A stretch of 64,000 bases of DNA from Cucumis sativus (GCF_000004075.3 NC_026655.2:4402001-4466000), one strand, 5' to 3'. Counted from the stretch's first letter, positions 10,939 through 28,329 are shown. The notes: generated by a model not told the origin, from the letters alone. Numbers and translations are program-made.

Positions 10939-13105
10939 TAGAGCTGATTGTAAAGCTCCAAAGGAACAGAAAAATGCATGCTGTAAACAATCTTTTCTTC
11001 TTCCTCAATTCTGCTTCTACTTCTTGGCTGCAACTTTCAAATTAATAGGAATGCAAATAATTTGTTTCTCAATGTTAAGGAAATTTCAATAAACAAACAT
11101 TCACATGAACATTTAATTACACCATAAATTTTAAGCAAAATCTCCATTTGAATCTTACCAAAAAAACTATTTGTCTTTTCTTATTTCTTCAAGCTCAAGA
11201 TCTTGGACTTAGATAAGTTATAAGATTCATTCACTAGATTCTCCAAAATTTAAAAGAGTTCCAAAGTTTGATTCGATGCTGTATTGGAATGTGTGAGTAA
11301 TAAAAAGTGAAGTGGAAATAGGATTGGAACGGTTGAAAAAAGAGTTTTACTTATAGATTTAAATTACTCAAACCAAATATAGAGGAAGAAGAAAGTATCG
11401 TTATAGTATAGGAATAAAAGTATGGAACTCAAGTAGAAAATATCAACTCGAGTACAATTCTTGTTTTCGTTTTATATACGAATAATTTAATTTATACTTC
11501 TTGAATACATTAGTTTTACATTGTAAATACCATTCTTGATACCGTTTGTTACATATTAGTCTAAGAATAATATTTATAGGTTAACTATACCTCCCTCCTA
11601 ACGGCTTCTTTAACAAATAAAATCGATTTTTCTCTCTTTCAATCCTTTTGATACTTTCTTCCTTAATTTATCAATAGTCGGTGATAGATATATGTCAATA
11701 TCTTAGTGAGGTGCACCTAAGTATTGTTTGTAATTATAAGGTTGAGATTATTCCCTTTCCCCTTAGTTACATTGTTGGGTTATTTAATGAATTTTAAAGT
11801 GATTTATGATTTGTTAGGCCCATAGACTTCAATTGAACATGGGCTACTTAGTTTGGTTTGGTACTCATTAATCCTAAGGAAAAGTAGGTTGCAACATTAT
11901 GTAACATCAACACCATTGCCCAAATTGATAGCAATTCAATATGCTTGATAACAAAGTGCTTAGTTCACTTAGAACAATAGATGAAGTGAATTTCTTTTTG
12001 TTTATGTGACAATGATAATGAGATTTCAAAAGAATATGTCTTTTTTTGTTTAGCAAATCTATCACAAACCACTTGAACGTTAACTCTTCTTTAATTTATC
12101 TTTCAAAGTAGGTAAGACATCAATTATTTATCCTGTTTATAAAACATTAATATAATTAAACGTATAACTAACATCAGGGATAACATTTCTAATAAGATAA
12201 GTTGGGAATGATTTTTGAGAGATAAAAAGTGATTTTGGCTTACTAGGATTGTTCAAAAACACTATTAGTACGAGGTATCTTATACGAGAGCAATTTTTCT
12301 TGAATTGTGTTCAAACCTTTTCCATTTGTTCACCTTTACTAAGTATTGTAACAGATCCTCAAAAACATTTTTTCCCTTGATAGGAATATATTTGGGATAG
12401 GGACAGAGTAAAGAAAGTGGATAGAAGTGCTTTCCAGTTTCCATTCCACATAGCAAATTGCAATTTTGTGTAAGAAGACAGCTTGAAACACATGGAAGTA
12501 TTGAGACATTGCATGTGAATTGATACTCGTTTTTAACTAACGCAGCAGTATATTATAAGGTTAAATTTGACTTGCAAATTCGTCATCTTTTCTAAGAAGA
12601 TACTATTCAAATTGAACTCAAACACTTCTTTAATAATGAACAAAACGTCTCATCAAAGCACTTTTGTATTTTAGTGGCCAATGGCCAGATATTCTTTAGG
12701 AAGCCTTTGTCATAAGTAGAAGCCAAACATTGGTTCTCTCTCAAAATAACTTATTTAGTAACTGAGTAGGAGTTTCTTGTGGTGATGTTATTAAGAGAAG
12801 ATAAAAGAGCAACAAACAATGGCAAAATTAATCCGTGGGGCAACTCGACTCGACTTGACGTACCACAAGTTTACATAACATTTCAAAGCATAAAGGTATA
12901 ACAGAACCTTTACATAGCAGGTATCTCATAGCCAAACACTTGATCCTTTAAGTCAACACTTACACACATTCAAGCAATGGCTGTGGATTATATAATTTGC
13001 TTTCAATCTCACCCAAAACTCAATTCTCAATGTTAAGAATAACTGAAAGAAGTAAAGTATGTTCTTTGTAGCAAATTGCACTTCAGTTTTGATTTGCAGA
13101 GCCGT
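10939..13105. other. Gene-free AT-rich spacer
   Basis: About 2.2 kb between the MurG start and the DUF599 stop. It is AT-rich, has no open frame of interest and no recognisable mobile element. A short GTGATAGATAT stretch near 11683 resembles the GATAG-type repeat seen elsewhere in the window. The right end probably contains the 3' untranslated region of the DUF599 gene. Confidence 0.5.
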
Positions 13106-14799
13106 TTATGTTGATGTCATATTGTGACTTGCAAGTAGAGGAGATTGAAGAGAAGAGTTTGCTGCAAAATTGATTCCCCTGAGCCGAAAAAAATTTAGAA
13201 CATCCATTTAGAAAACCATGGTCAATATGCAAAATCATAGAGCTAGATATTAAGATCAATTACACATATGAAAGCACTCACCTTGATTGACCAACAGATT
13301 CAATGTCACTGTTGTTCGCTTCTTCCTTTTGTACATATTCATAAGGATCGTAGTTGGAACTTCCAGTATAGTCCAAGAAGTAAAGAACAAATGTTATAAG
13401 ATAACAACTCGCAAACATTGAAAGAGGACCAAAGATCCAGAGGAAGAGAGGAATTGTGAAATAGAAAGCTCGTAATCCGAGCGACCAAAATAAACTTCCT
13501 CGATTCAATATAGCAGCAAGATACTCTTTTCTTCCTTCACCATCAGGCAAAGTGACTAAGAAGCTGGCATGAGCATAGTATCTAATAGACTGCACATTGC
13601 AAAGGAAGGCAACGAGAAAACACAAAACAATGTAACGGTACTTTCCAGTACTTGATGTGCTGCTCACAAAAACACTAATCAATGAGCCAATGGTGATCGT
13701 CGTCGTGGCCATAAGCGTAGAAGCCATGATGTTGTTTCGTATGGTTTGAACAGCAAGAACACCATTCTTTGCAGGGTCCTAAACAAGATCACTCAAGTAG
13801 TTTAGTCAGCCATGAAAGTTTCTCTCCTCCTCCACCTCCACTGAAGTAGGAGAGAAGAGGACAAAATGACTTCTCAAGTCCATAAAATTTAAAAGTAAAT
13901 TCTACCCTTCTGAGTATTAATTAGTTTATTCAATATAATTTCCGGACTAACAAGTTGTCTATCATTTAGAAGTGTATGTGAAAGCTTAATGTAATGAAAC
14001 AAGTTCTTTCATCTTGACACAAATGGAACCACTTAAATCTCTATCTATAGAGAGGACAAAAAAATGTTTGTAATCCTCAGAACTAGACAATATTGCCATC
14101 GTAGATATCATAAGACCTGTAAAAATAAACAAGAACTCTAAACGTTGTTCTCAGTTTCAAATTTTGAATTTCATACTAGTTTTCACTCACTTGTATCGTT
14201 TTTATTTTATGAACAGATATAAAATAAGAGAAGAATTTGTTGTAGTGAATTGAGTCACCTCAAGGCCACACTCTCTTGAATGCGAAACAACCTAAACATT
14301 AAAGAACTTGATGTTTCGACGAAGGAGAAGAAATAGAAGCTAAAAGAAGAAGAAGAAATCGAAGCGGTGGAACTTGAAAGAAGCCACCGAGTTCTGAAGT
14401 TTTAGTAATTGAAAGTCTTGACGTGGGCTGTGGCCAAATATTTTGTTTTCTAAGAAAATAATAAAGAAAACTTAATCACAAAGGCGAAGGCGACTGCATG
14501 ATTGAAGAGCCTCGCCTTGGCATTCCAAGAGGCTCATAGGCCCCTCGGCGCCTCGCCTCGCCTCTCACCTTAGGCGCGTGCCTGGGGTCGCATCAATTTG
14601 ACACACATGGAAGAAAAGAGTGACGAGAGGCACTCACTGAAATCATGGTGGAGACCCATTGTCTGCGAGACTCAGCGTTGATTCCGATTACTGTTCTTTT
14701 AGGCCTCCTGTAAATGGTGATTATGAGCCAAAGATGGTAGCTCACCAGCACCGCAAAGCCAAGCGGAACCATTAAATATTCAAGACCTTTCACTTCCAT
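13106..14799 (-). CDS. DUF599 family membrane protein, 243 aa
   Basis: Three exons: 14638-14799, 13282-13778 and 13106-13178, joined in frame. The start MEVKGLEYLMVPLGFAVLVS leads directly into the first membrane segment, as usual in DUF599. Conserved family features are RRQWVSTMIS, DPAKNGVLAVQTIRNNIMAS and RYYAHASFL. Four or five hydrophobic segments are visible (residues ~8-29, ~75-95, ~98-120, ~150-190). The hydrophilic tail after LDYTGSSNYD is the cytosolic or lumenal end. No function is established for the family. The long first intron holds a GC-rich element at 14485-14592. The last exon is short (24 codons) and relies on the splice sites alone. From memory a counterpart is At3g18215. 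Confidence 0.83.
14485..14592. repeat. GC-rich AGGCG/GCCTCG element in DUF599 intron 1
   Basis: A dense run of AGGCG, CGCCTCGCC, AGGCTC and GGCGC words in otherwise AT-rich intron DNA. Similar words (TAGGCACAAGGCGCAGG, GGGCTTGGAGCCTTGGGC) recur at about 35110-35390 inside an eRF3 intron. It looks like a fragment of a dispersed plant repeat; the family was not identified. Confidence 0.45.
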
Positions 14800-15550
14800 C
14801 CTTCTTCACCACCTCCTGCAAACTGCAAAGTACCAACTTTTTGCTTTCCCCCGAGGCAAACTAAAGATTATATCAATGACAACTTATACTAGTACCAACA
14901 CTCAAACAGGCTTGCAACCACGTCTTTCTGTTATCATTGTCATACAGTTGAAAATACGAGTTTGAATATCAGAAATCATTTTTTCAAGATTATTATCACA
15001 TCAAAGTGACAGAAGCACGTATTAAAATGGCTGACCAATTAACTGTCAAACATGAAGCACGTGTAACAAGACAAACAACTAGCACGCTACCAAGTGCTCA
15101 GTCTAAAAGTTAAAAACAAATGATAAGTAATAATGAAATCATACAAAAAAGATGGTATTCATTAAGACGAATCTTTATCTTCTCGTTGAGAAAGACGTTT
15201 TTTTTCCCTTTAAAACAATCTCTGTAAGTTAATAATAGGGGTCTGTGGACCTGTGGTTTTTCAGAAGTTTAGAAGAAATAATAGAAAATATCATCTGCAT
15301 TAACACGGTAGAAAAAGAAGGCATACACCGACTAGTACATTTGTTGAACTGTTGGGCACATAGGGGGCCCCCTTCAAGCCCATTATACAAATTACATAAA
15401 AACTTGGGATATTTTTTTTTTCGTTTTCCCTTTTGTATTATTTAGGGTCAAGAGTTACATGAAGGAAAATCGACTGGCAAGACAACGCCAGGTACACAAC
15501 AGATTAGAGGAATGCTCTCTCGAGCTGGCTGATTTTGGAAGAACCCTTCT
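14800..15550. other. Spacer between DUF599 start and PAPS1 stop
   Basis: It contains the leader/promoter of the DUF599 gene and the 3' untranslated region of PAPS1. No gene is supported. A GGGGGCCCCC palindrome at 15362-15371 stands out in AT-rich sequence. The 88-codon frame at 15459-15725 is the complementary strand of the last PAPS1 exon plus a Lys-rich run. Confidence 0.5.
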
Positions 15551-20352
<4,802 letters not shown>

Positions 20353-23300
20353 TCAAAAGTAATACACAAATTTTACAATCTCGTTTTTCTTTTCCTCTCT
20401 CGCTCACTCTCTCTCTCTCTCTTTTTATTAAGAAAAGGGGATGCCAAAAGTGTATTGCTTGATTATAATTTTTACCAATTTTTTTCCTTTTTTTTCACAC
20501 CTTTTCCCCGTAGAAAATCATATCAAGAAAGGGAAAAAAAAAAATAAAACGAGAAGATAATAATCATATAAACGTCAATAATACAATACCGGGAAGGGAA
20601 AATCCATTAACATGGAGACCAAAGCTACAATCAATTGAAACTATATAAAAAAAAAAATTGAAAATAGAACAAAAAGAAAAAACTTGTAACCCTAGTCTAG
20701 TTTTCTTATAATATGTGACTATAGAACAGAGTACAAGACCGATCAGGCCCAAAATTGATACAGTAAACTCAATCTTGTAGTGAGAAAAGGAGAATTAGAA
20801 GCAGAAAACAATGATCAGACAGAAAAAGGGAGAGAATATCGGCGAGACAACATGAGCAATCAGAACGCGTAGGGCCTTCGCTTTGAGAGGTGGTGCGAGT
20901 GAAAATCCTTCGATGATCAGCGTCAGCAAAGCTCAAAGATATGCAGCTTGAAAATATAGAAAAGAAAAGGCAGTCATCGATGGAGCTTTCAAGAGGGAAA
21001 CATAAAGGAGTTTTGGAGAAAGAGAGAGCTTCAGAGAATTACCGAGAAGAGAAGAGAAGAGAAGAGAAGAGATTGGAAGTGGGGACGAACCGGCTCGGAT
21101 TTTGGCTCAAATGCCGCCAATGTTAATATTTATATATAATAACTTTTACGCCTTTTTTTCTTCTTTTCTTTTTCTTTTTCTTTTTCTTTTTATCTTTTCC
21201 TATTTCTTTCTCTCTCGATTTACGTAAGCAAATTGCAAAAATCGAACTCCTCGAAGAATTTTTAGGCTTACCTTATAAATGTAATACAAAGTTTCATTTT
21301 TATTTTAGTTTTCAAATTTATAAACTCATTTATTGTATATCCTATTAACGTGATATTAGGTTAAATGTCAGTCAAGTAGCAAAATTAATTTAGCTTAATG
21401 ATATCATAATTATTAAATTAAAACAATTATTTGAATCATATAAATTAATAAATATTTGCTAGTACAATAAACTATTACATTCCTGACATAATTAATTGTG
21501 CATTCGTTGCAAATATGTGATTGTATATGTTACAAACATATGATTGTATTGAATTTTGCGTTATCATGCCATGATGCTAATTATTTTTTTTATTGTTATT
21601 TGATATTAGTTGTAATAAGATTGTCCACTATAGAGATTGCTTATATTAATCATCAATCACATTAATTGTCATGCTACGATAACTATCCAATTCCAATTGA
21701 AAATTATGTTTGATGGTAAATACTATTTGATTTCCAATGATATTAAATATAACGGGATTGTTGTCTAATTATTATTTAATATGGATCGCTAATGATGGTG
21801 ATTAATATTTTGATTATTGTCTTCTTACTCTTTGATATTGGTTACTATCTACTAATTATTATTATCTTATTTCTATTTCAAAATAATTGTTCAGAATATG
21901 GATTTATCATCTCCTCATCAATCGATAGTTGATAGTTATATGGAGTTTAACTTAAAAATTATTAGGCCCTTATAATTTAATATATATTAAACACAAGTTA
22001 AAAGAGGTAGAGTTAAGTTCTCTCCATTTCTTAAAAGTAACAGTAAAATGGTAAAGAAAGTAAAACTGAGAGAAATAAAATATGAACTTCTCCCTATTTC
22101 TCACCCTATGTGGGATCAAAATTTGATTAGTTAAGGAGAAAATGTATGAGAGAAGCAAATCAAACATCACATACTCATGAATAGAAAAACACTTGCGTAT
22201 AAAAAGTTGTTATCCAAACCAAAGAAACCCATAAAAAAGATGTTAGTTTCTTTTAGCATAGCCAGTACGGCGATCAGATCAATGTTGATAGAACCCATCA
22301 CAATGATCAAAAAGTTGAGTGTAAAATAATGTACTTTGTACAATATACAAGCTCTTGATGGTTTTCAAACAACAGTACTTTTCGTAACAAACCTTTTGAT
22401 GTCCTCTTTTCTTTCAGTCCTTGGTGAAAAGGGAGATTTCCCATCTTTGAAGTAGGTATAGCCGTATGGGTAAAGATCTCTGTGAGCTGTAAGATTAGCT
22501 TAAGCTTATTCTCTACCCCTTATTTCCTAAATTCACTTCCTTTGGATCCATATACTGGAAAAAAGTCAATGGATAATAAGCCAAGTGAGTGTATTACCGT
22601 GGTTCAAGAAGTGCTAGTTCATTCCAGCTTGCCAATTACTCTATTTTTATTGATCCCTATCGTGGTGTCTTCTAGAAATAACGAAATCTTAGGGAACTTC
22701 TATTTGGGAGGGTGTGAATCGTGATGGAGAAGGTGACCAAGTCAAGTGAAAAGCAGCTAGTCTTCGTCTTCCCAAGGTCTATTTATGGCTTAGATATAGG
22801 CAATATGAAGCAAAAGTTTGTTGCCCTGTGGCTACCAAATACAAGCAACCACAGCAACTGGAGAAGTTCTTAGCACATCGTCACTAAGTAAATTCTCATC
22901 TCAGTGATCAACATCGTGGGTAGCTGGAACTTTTTGAGTGGATAGGCGCCTAGAGTTATAGCCCCTATTTAAAAGAAGTTTCAGAGGGTTGAATCCCATC
23001 GAACTAAGTTGTTTTCACTAAGATGTGTGTCATACTGCCAATACTATACTAGTTAATCGTTCAAGTTCAAAAGCTCTTTCCTTGATGAAGGGTTTCTACT
23101 TCTCTGATGGACAGTATGTCGGTATCTCCCTCCCTTTCATGTGTGTGACTAAGGAAGCTGTGTTCGAGAAGAATGGCCTCTTATAATCTACACATGAAAG
23201 ATTCAGGAAGCTTTGAATCTTGGAATCTTAGACTTCATCTTAGTCTTAATTCTATTGGTACTTAAAAGTCATATATGCAGTTTGTTTTGGGCCACAGAAA

Positions 23301-24027
23301 TTTCTTCACAACAGCATTGGACAAAAGTTGATGAGATGGAATTAAACTCGGCCAAGATTTATGTGGGGCATTAATGTGGACCATGGTTCAATCTAAGCAA
23401 CACAAAAGTTACTCTGGCAGAATGTGTCGCACAAATCCATGCGATCAAATCAAACTGAGACTAAAAAGACAGTACATTAACTAAATCATATCGTTTCATG
23501 AATACTTCAAAAATTGGGTAGAATTACTAGCTCCAATAGATTAGTTCTCTTGCACTAATCTAGAGTGCCTACCAATTCTATCCCAAGAATCATCCCAGCT
23601 ACATCATTAAAGATGACAAGTTTTCTTCATACACTTGATCTAGAATAGAACTACGGCTTTTGTAAAAGAAGATAAATATTACGATAGGGAATCCCAACAG
23701 AAACAACTACTAAACAGATTATATAGGCAGAAACCAAAAAAGGTATTAGAGAACCCCAATATGTGATATCTGAGAAAAGTAGTATCACAGTACAACTCAA
23801 ATAATTGATGAAGTTTGATGACTACACGTAAACATGAAAAAGATAAGGATCCATAAAATCTCCTAAGAAACAAAAGATCATGCCAATATACTATAGGCAA
23901 ATAGCAATAAAATAAACACAATAAAATTCTTTTAGCGATACCAAAACAGAGCACTAGATTCTATTCGCAAACCAAAATGGAAAAAAACAACAAAACCAGC
24001 ATTTTTCTCTCAATTAAAGCCCATACT
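20353..24027. other. PAPS1 leader/promoter and gene-free spacer
   Basis: A CT dinucleotide tract (about 20396-20422) lies close upstream of the PAPS1 start, and a GAGAA repeat (about 21046-21071) lies further upstream; both suit a plant 5' region. A leader intron is possible. From 21.2 to 24.0 kb I see no gene: the largest frames are 60-91 codons without recognisable features. A 126-base segment at 22155-22280 has a diverged copy at 27327-27446. The 22.7-23.4 kb part has slightly more balanced base composition but gives no readable protein. Confidence 0.5.
22155..22280 (+). repeat. Dispersed repeat, copy A
   Basis: It is similar along its length to 27327-27446: both start CAAATCAAAC, share AATAGAAAAACACTTG, AACCCAT, TTAGTTTC and end near GCGATCAG. 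The copies have the same orientation and lie on either side of CCT4. The element type was not recognised. Confidence 0.6.
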
Positions 24028-25629
24028 CTACCTCACTGTGACAATGTCATCAATCTTCAAAATCATTCGAACACACTCTGTAGCTAGAGTGATTGCACTT
24101 GTACTTACGAGAAGTGGCTGAACAACATTCTCCTCCAAGATGTTCGTGATCTGCCCCTTCCTTACATTAATTCCAGTATTGATCTCACCCTGAGCATGAC
24201 GATTCCTCAGTTCTGTTACAATGGTGATTGGGTTCAACCCAGCATTTTCAGCCAAAGTATATGGGATAACTTCAAGAGCCTCTGCAAAGGAACGAACACA
24301 GTAACCCTCCATGCCATGCAACACTTTTGCCCATGCACCCAGTTGCCTTGATAGCTCAATTTCTGGTGCACCACCACCTGCAATCAAGAACCTTTTATTT
24401 ACCAAACACCTAACAACGCACAGGGCATCATGCAAGCTTCGCTCAGCCTCATCAATCACTAGTTGGTTAGACCCCCGAACAAGTACGGTAGCAGTCCGCC
24501 CCATATCCTTAATGCCCGTGATCTTAACAATCTTCCCGTCTCCCATTGAAGCCTCCTCAACAAGCTCTGCATACCCCAACTTCTCAGCACGGAAATGTTC
24601 AATATTTGCAATTGGAAGACAATTGAGGGTCTTCGTAATGAATTCAATGTCATCGCGTTCAACATCCTTAATCACCAAAATCTTAGCTTTAGCAAGGTAA
24701 TGAAGTGACAAATCTGTCACTGCATCTCTCAAGATACTCTTCTGAATCAACAATACGTTACACCCAGTTGCTCTAATCTTCTTAATCATACCTAAAATGT
24801 AATTTCTCTCCTCTTTCAATATCCTATCCATCTGAGTATAATCCGAGACCACAATACTCTGTTCAATGTCAGTTTTAGGTGGTGAAATCTGGAATTGAAT
24901 AACTGCAATCTTAGCATTCTCCATTCTGGTCGGTCCACCAGCCGCATGACTTACCTTCTTGTCAAACACCAATCCCTTCACAAGCACAGTATCATCCACG
25001 GTCCCGCCCAGCTTCTTCACAATCTTAATATCTCTCAAATCAACCAAATCTGGCTTACCAGGATCAACAACCGAGAGCACAGAATCAACAGCAAGCGGAG
25101 CAAGCAGTGTCGAGTACTGACTAACAACTTTACTATTAAGCGAAGTACTCGCCGATTTAATCAACGACTCTCTATCCGAGAGCTCAACAGGGACAGCCAT
25201 TGCCGTCAACACATCAACAGCCTTAATGGCGGTCTTATGGAGGGAATCTGATATTACAGTGGGATGAATCCCATGAGACAAAAGAGAAAGACACTGTTTA
25301 AGAAGTGAACCTGCAATAACGACCACGGTAGTCGTACCATCTCCAGCAGCAGAGTCCTGCGACTTGGAGAGTTCGACAAGCATTTTAGCAGCAGGTTGGA
25401 GAACTTCCATTTTATTGAGAATGGTGGCTCCATCATTAGTAATAATAACCTCACCGGAAGCCGTGGAGATCATCTTGTCCATACCCTTAGGGCCAAGACT
25501 AGTACGAACAGCATCAGCGATGGCTCGAGCTGCTATGATATTAGCCTGTCGAACGTCCTCTTTGCGCTTGTTATCAACGTAGGACTCGGTTTTAGAGGAA
25601 CGGGGCTGAGATACAGCGGGAGCCGCCAT
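24028..25629 (-). CDS. CCT4: T-complex protein 1 subunit delta (CCT4), 533 aa
   Basis: A single uninterrupted reading frame of 533 residues, the usual length for CCT4. It is one of eight subunits of the cytosolic TRiC/CCT chaperonin, which folds actin, tubulin and other proteins in an ATP-driven cycle. The group II chaperonin motifs are present in order: LGPKGMDKM (~45-53), TNDGATIL (~64-71), GDGTTTVVV (~96-104, with the catalytic-loop Asp), and GGGAPEIE (near 420). The N-terminal tail is Ala/Pro/Ser-rich. The C-terminal end IDDIVTVR closes as in CCT4. No intron interrupts it, unlike every other multi-domain gene in this window, yet it has an intact frame and family-typical ends, so it does not look like a processed pseudogene. 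From memory the counterpart is At3g18190. Confidence 0.96.
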   Translation of the reverse strand: MAAPAVSQPRSSKTESYVDNKRKEDVRQANIIAARAIADAVRTSLGPKGMDKMISTASGEVIITNDGATILNKMEVLQPAAKMLVELSKSQDSAAGDGTTTVVVIAGSLLKQCLSLLSHGIHPTVISDSLHKTAIKAVDVLTAMAVPVELSDRESLIKSASTSLNSKVVSQYSTLLAPLAVDSVLSVVDPGKPDLVDLRDIKIVKKLGGTVDDTVLVKGLVFDKKVSHAAGGPTRMENAKIAVIQFQISPPKTDIEQSIVVSDYTQMDRILKEERNYILGMIKKIRATGCNVLLIQKSILRDAVTDLSLHYLAKAKILVIKDVERDDIEFITKTLNCLPIANIEHFRAEKLGYAELVEEASMGDGKIVKITGIKDMGRTATVLVRGSNQLVIDEAERSLHDALCVVRCLVNKRFLIAGGGAPEIELSRQLGAWAKVLHGMEGYCVRSFAEALEVIPYTLAENAGLNPITIVTELRNRHAQGEINTGINVRKGQITNILEENVVQPLLVSTSAITLATECVRMILKIDDIVTVR

Positions 25630-26547
25630 GGATGAGAGAGTTAGAGCTCAAAGGATCCGCAGATAGTAAGTGAAAAATGGAATCAAGCGAGGGAAATTGA
25701 GAGGAGATGTACGCTTAGAAATGGCTGTTCGGCAAAACCCTAGAGAGCTGAACTGAGAACGGAAGAGACTAGAGAAGGAGGGAAAATTGGAGAGATTGTG
25801 AAAGGTCAAAATTGCCCCTGCATAGAAATTGAGTAATTCTATTAAGTTTAAATGTATAAGAATAACCCAAGAATAAGTGAAACTATTCAACCCATATATT
25901 TCAACCACCAACTTGATTGTGACCTAACTTAACTTAACCTGAAAAAAAATTCAAGTAAATAGTAAATTTTACAACATCACTTCCTTCAACACAACTTTAC
26001 GGACCTCACATCTCTCTGACTCACCCTCTCCCTCTCGTCACGCCTTTCCTTCTCAGTTTCCATTTGGCTTCTAATTTCATCATCTCTTAGTCTTTCTTGC
26101 ATCACTAACCACGTTTTATTCGTTTTAATCTAACCCAACCCCGTTTTATTCGTTTTAATCCAACCCGTATCTTAAAGGAAATCATGATGTGAATATTTAA
26201 GGAGTAAATTAAGAAAATGTAAAAAAATATATGCTAACAAAACGCAGAGTCAAAATTCAATTTGATTTCAACAGCTTTTGTTAATATAATTTGGAGCAAA
26301 TAGTACATTTTAGAAAATTCTTATTGATTTAGCAAAAAAAAAAAAAGAAACTATATTTTGAATATATAATTGATTTTATTGACTTTACATATACAATTTT
26401 GGTTCTTTTGGTTCTAAAGAATATTGGAAGGACAAAGGAGTGATATACTTTCTTTTTATTTCTTGTGCATATCCAAACACGAAAATCTAATTTAAGTGAC
26501 TTTAAATCACTTCTGATTCCAGACGCAACTTTGATTGTGATTTGAAA

Positions 26548-26940
26548 TCACTTTCTTACTTCAAAATTCAAGAATTTAAAATTATTTTTTGTCCACATCC
26601 TTACGCAAAAACAATGGCAATAAACATTGTAAAGCCTTGGGGAAGGTTTGATTTGATTTGAAAATCCACAAACCTCCCTCAAATCCATACCATTCCTAAA
26701 TTTCACACCAAGAAGAATTTGACCATGATCATCTCCAATTAACTCCCCCAAACAAGAACATTTTATTTTGATGCCCATCCCCGAACAAGTAGTTCGGAAG
26801 ACTCGTTTACCTGTCAAAATTTTGACTAGTAGAGCATTCAGATCAAACCGAAGCGCATTACTCATATCATAACCTGCATAACCTGCCCTGTCTTGAACCA
26901 CTTTAACTAGTAAATTCAAATCATTTTGTGGTGATTTCAA
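26548..26940 (-). CDS. Orphan 130-codon open frame, doubtful gene
   Basis: An ATG-to-stop frame starting MKSPQNDLNLLVKVVQDRAG. I do not recognise the protein. Its composition is more protein-like than the low-complexity frames nearby: mixed charge, six or more Cys (CSGMGIKIKCSC, VYCHCFCVRMW) and little repetition. The middle (ALRFDLNALLVKILTGKRVFRTTC) alternates hydrophobic and polar residues as a beta-rich fold would. It could be a lineage-specific gene, one exon of a larger gene, or a decayed copy. No promoter or flanking exon could be supported. Confidence 0.25.
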   Translation of the reverse strand: MKSPQNDLNLLVKVVQDRAGYAGYDMSNALRFDLNALLVKILTGKRVFRTTCSGMGIKIKCSCLGELIGDDHGQILLGVKFRNGMDLREVCGFSNQIKPSPRLYNVYCHCFCVRMWTKNNFKFLNFEVRK

Positions 26941-26980
26941 CTATTTGGAGGAAAATGGTAATACGAAATCTACAAAACAA

Positions 26981-27086
26981 AATAACTAATCGTAGTTTTA
27001 TCCCTGGGGCGTACTTACTACAAGCCAACCATTAATAACTAATCGTAGTTGTATCCCTGGGGCGTACTTAGTACAAGCCAACCATC
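26981..27086. repeat. Tandem duplication, two 53-base units
   Basis: Units 26981-27033 and 27034-27086 differ at about three positions. Each begins AATAACTAATCGTAGTT and contains TATCCCTGGGGCGTACTTA. The near-identity suggests a recent slip or unequal exchange. Confidence 0.92.
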
Positions 27087-27326
27087 GTACTGTACCGTAT
27101 CCATTCCATTTTTCTACCGTTTTCTTCTAAATACTAAGAAATAAATAGACAAGTTAATAAACTCAAATCATCATGTTTAGTAGCATCATGAAGCTAGTAC
27201 AGAACAAAACCACCATGACCATGGGGATACCAAAAAAAACATTCAATTACAGGGAAAAGAACATGATAGTTGAGAGATGTGGATTGGATTAACTAAGAAA
27301 CTCTACGTTGAATATACGATGATGAA

Positions 27327-27446
27327 ACAAATCAAACTTTACACTCATAAATAGAAAAACACTTGTGTATAAAGTTGGTATTCAAACAGATGGAACCCAT
27401 TAATAATTTTAGTTTCATTTAGAATATAGCCAATACCGCGATCAGG
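27327..27446 (+). repeat. Dispersed repeat, copy B
   Basis: This is the diverged partner of 22155-22280, in the same orientation, about 5 kb away. The shared words are listed under copy A. Confidence 0.6.
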
Positions 27447-27839
27447 CATTGACTCCATGGAAAAACAGCTCCGAGCATGATAGGCCTTTGTGCGCCAGCT
27501 CATGTCAAATTTACCATAAGTTACCCTGATCAAGATTTCAAGTGTTTAAAGTCAGTGTGTGAGTATAACTCGAATAAGACAACTGTTTAACCCTGCTACA
27601 TATAAATGTAAGATATTAAATCTAGCCATCATGGAATCCAAACTTTACTATATTATATTGCCTACAAGTTCTAAGATGTGGTTTCAGAATTACAATGAGT
27701 TCCAGGTGAAACTTTAATTTAATCTATCTCTACTGTAATACTTTTCGTAAATGTTGGCTTAAAGCTTCTTGAGTTTTATCATATATGTTAGCTTGGAAGA
27801 GCATCCGATGTTCAATTATTATTAAGGCTAAATATATGT

Positions 27840-28180
27840 TAATTTTCTTTTTATAAGAGAGAATTTCATTAAGAAATGAAATACAAAGATACAAGAGAAC
27901 AAAGGAACCAAATCAAATGATATACAAAAGGTGTTTCCAGTTTGCAATAAGGAAAGTAAAACAGAAACTATGGCATTTTAGCGCTTCAGAAGACTTGTAT
28001 ATATCTCCTTGAAGATAAGAGCATTTATTTCATCCAAAATCTTCCATAAAACCACAAAGATAATGCACTTCCACAATTTCTATTTGGAAACTTTAAAAGG
28101 AAGACCGATGAACAGTAATCTGAAGTCCGAACCAACTAAAAGTGTCATCTGGTAAGATCACATTCCAGTCAAAAGGTTAA
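27840..28180 (-). mobile_element. Probable LINE (L1-type) 3' tail fragment, minus strand
   Basis: Read on the minus strand, the fragment carries short stretches resembling the very C-terminal region of plant L1 reverse-transcriptase proteins (SSEALKCHSFCFTFLIANWK), followed by a Phe/Leu/Ser-rich 3' tail (TTGTATCTTTGTATTTCATT at the low-coordinate end). It is 5'-truncated and interrupted in frame, as most plant LINE copies are. The assignment rests on recalled family sequence. Confidence 0.45.
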
Positions 28181-28329
28181 TATATGTTTAAATCCATGAT
28201 GTTCGGGTGTTTTTTTAACTTAGTTCCTTGTGTTTTCCCCCTCCAGAGGTTTCAATGTAGGAAAGGTACCAAGCACAGCACATATTATCTCCGTAGTGGC
28301 ATTATTCTTTTTTCTTTCTCCTATTCTAT

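Larger units (their letters stand above)
25630..27839. other. CCT4 promoter and spacer
   Basis: 25630-26100 is the CCT4 leader/promoter. An imperfect duplication of the words TTTTATTCGTTTTAATC..AACCC occurs at 26116-26167. Beyond it are an orphan open frame (26548-26940), a 53-base tandem duplication (26981-27086) and one copy of a dispersed repeat (27327-27446). No gene of a known family is seen. Confidence 0.5.

Noticed and set aside
22482-23400. Possible old retroelement or gene fragment
   Set aside because: Base composition is slightly unusual, but no frame gave a recognisable domain or end repeats.
24311-25251. Plus-strand frames of 118-129 codons
   Set aside because: They are antisense shadows of the intact CCT4 gene.
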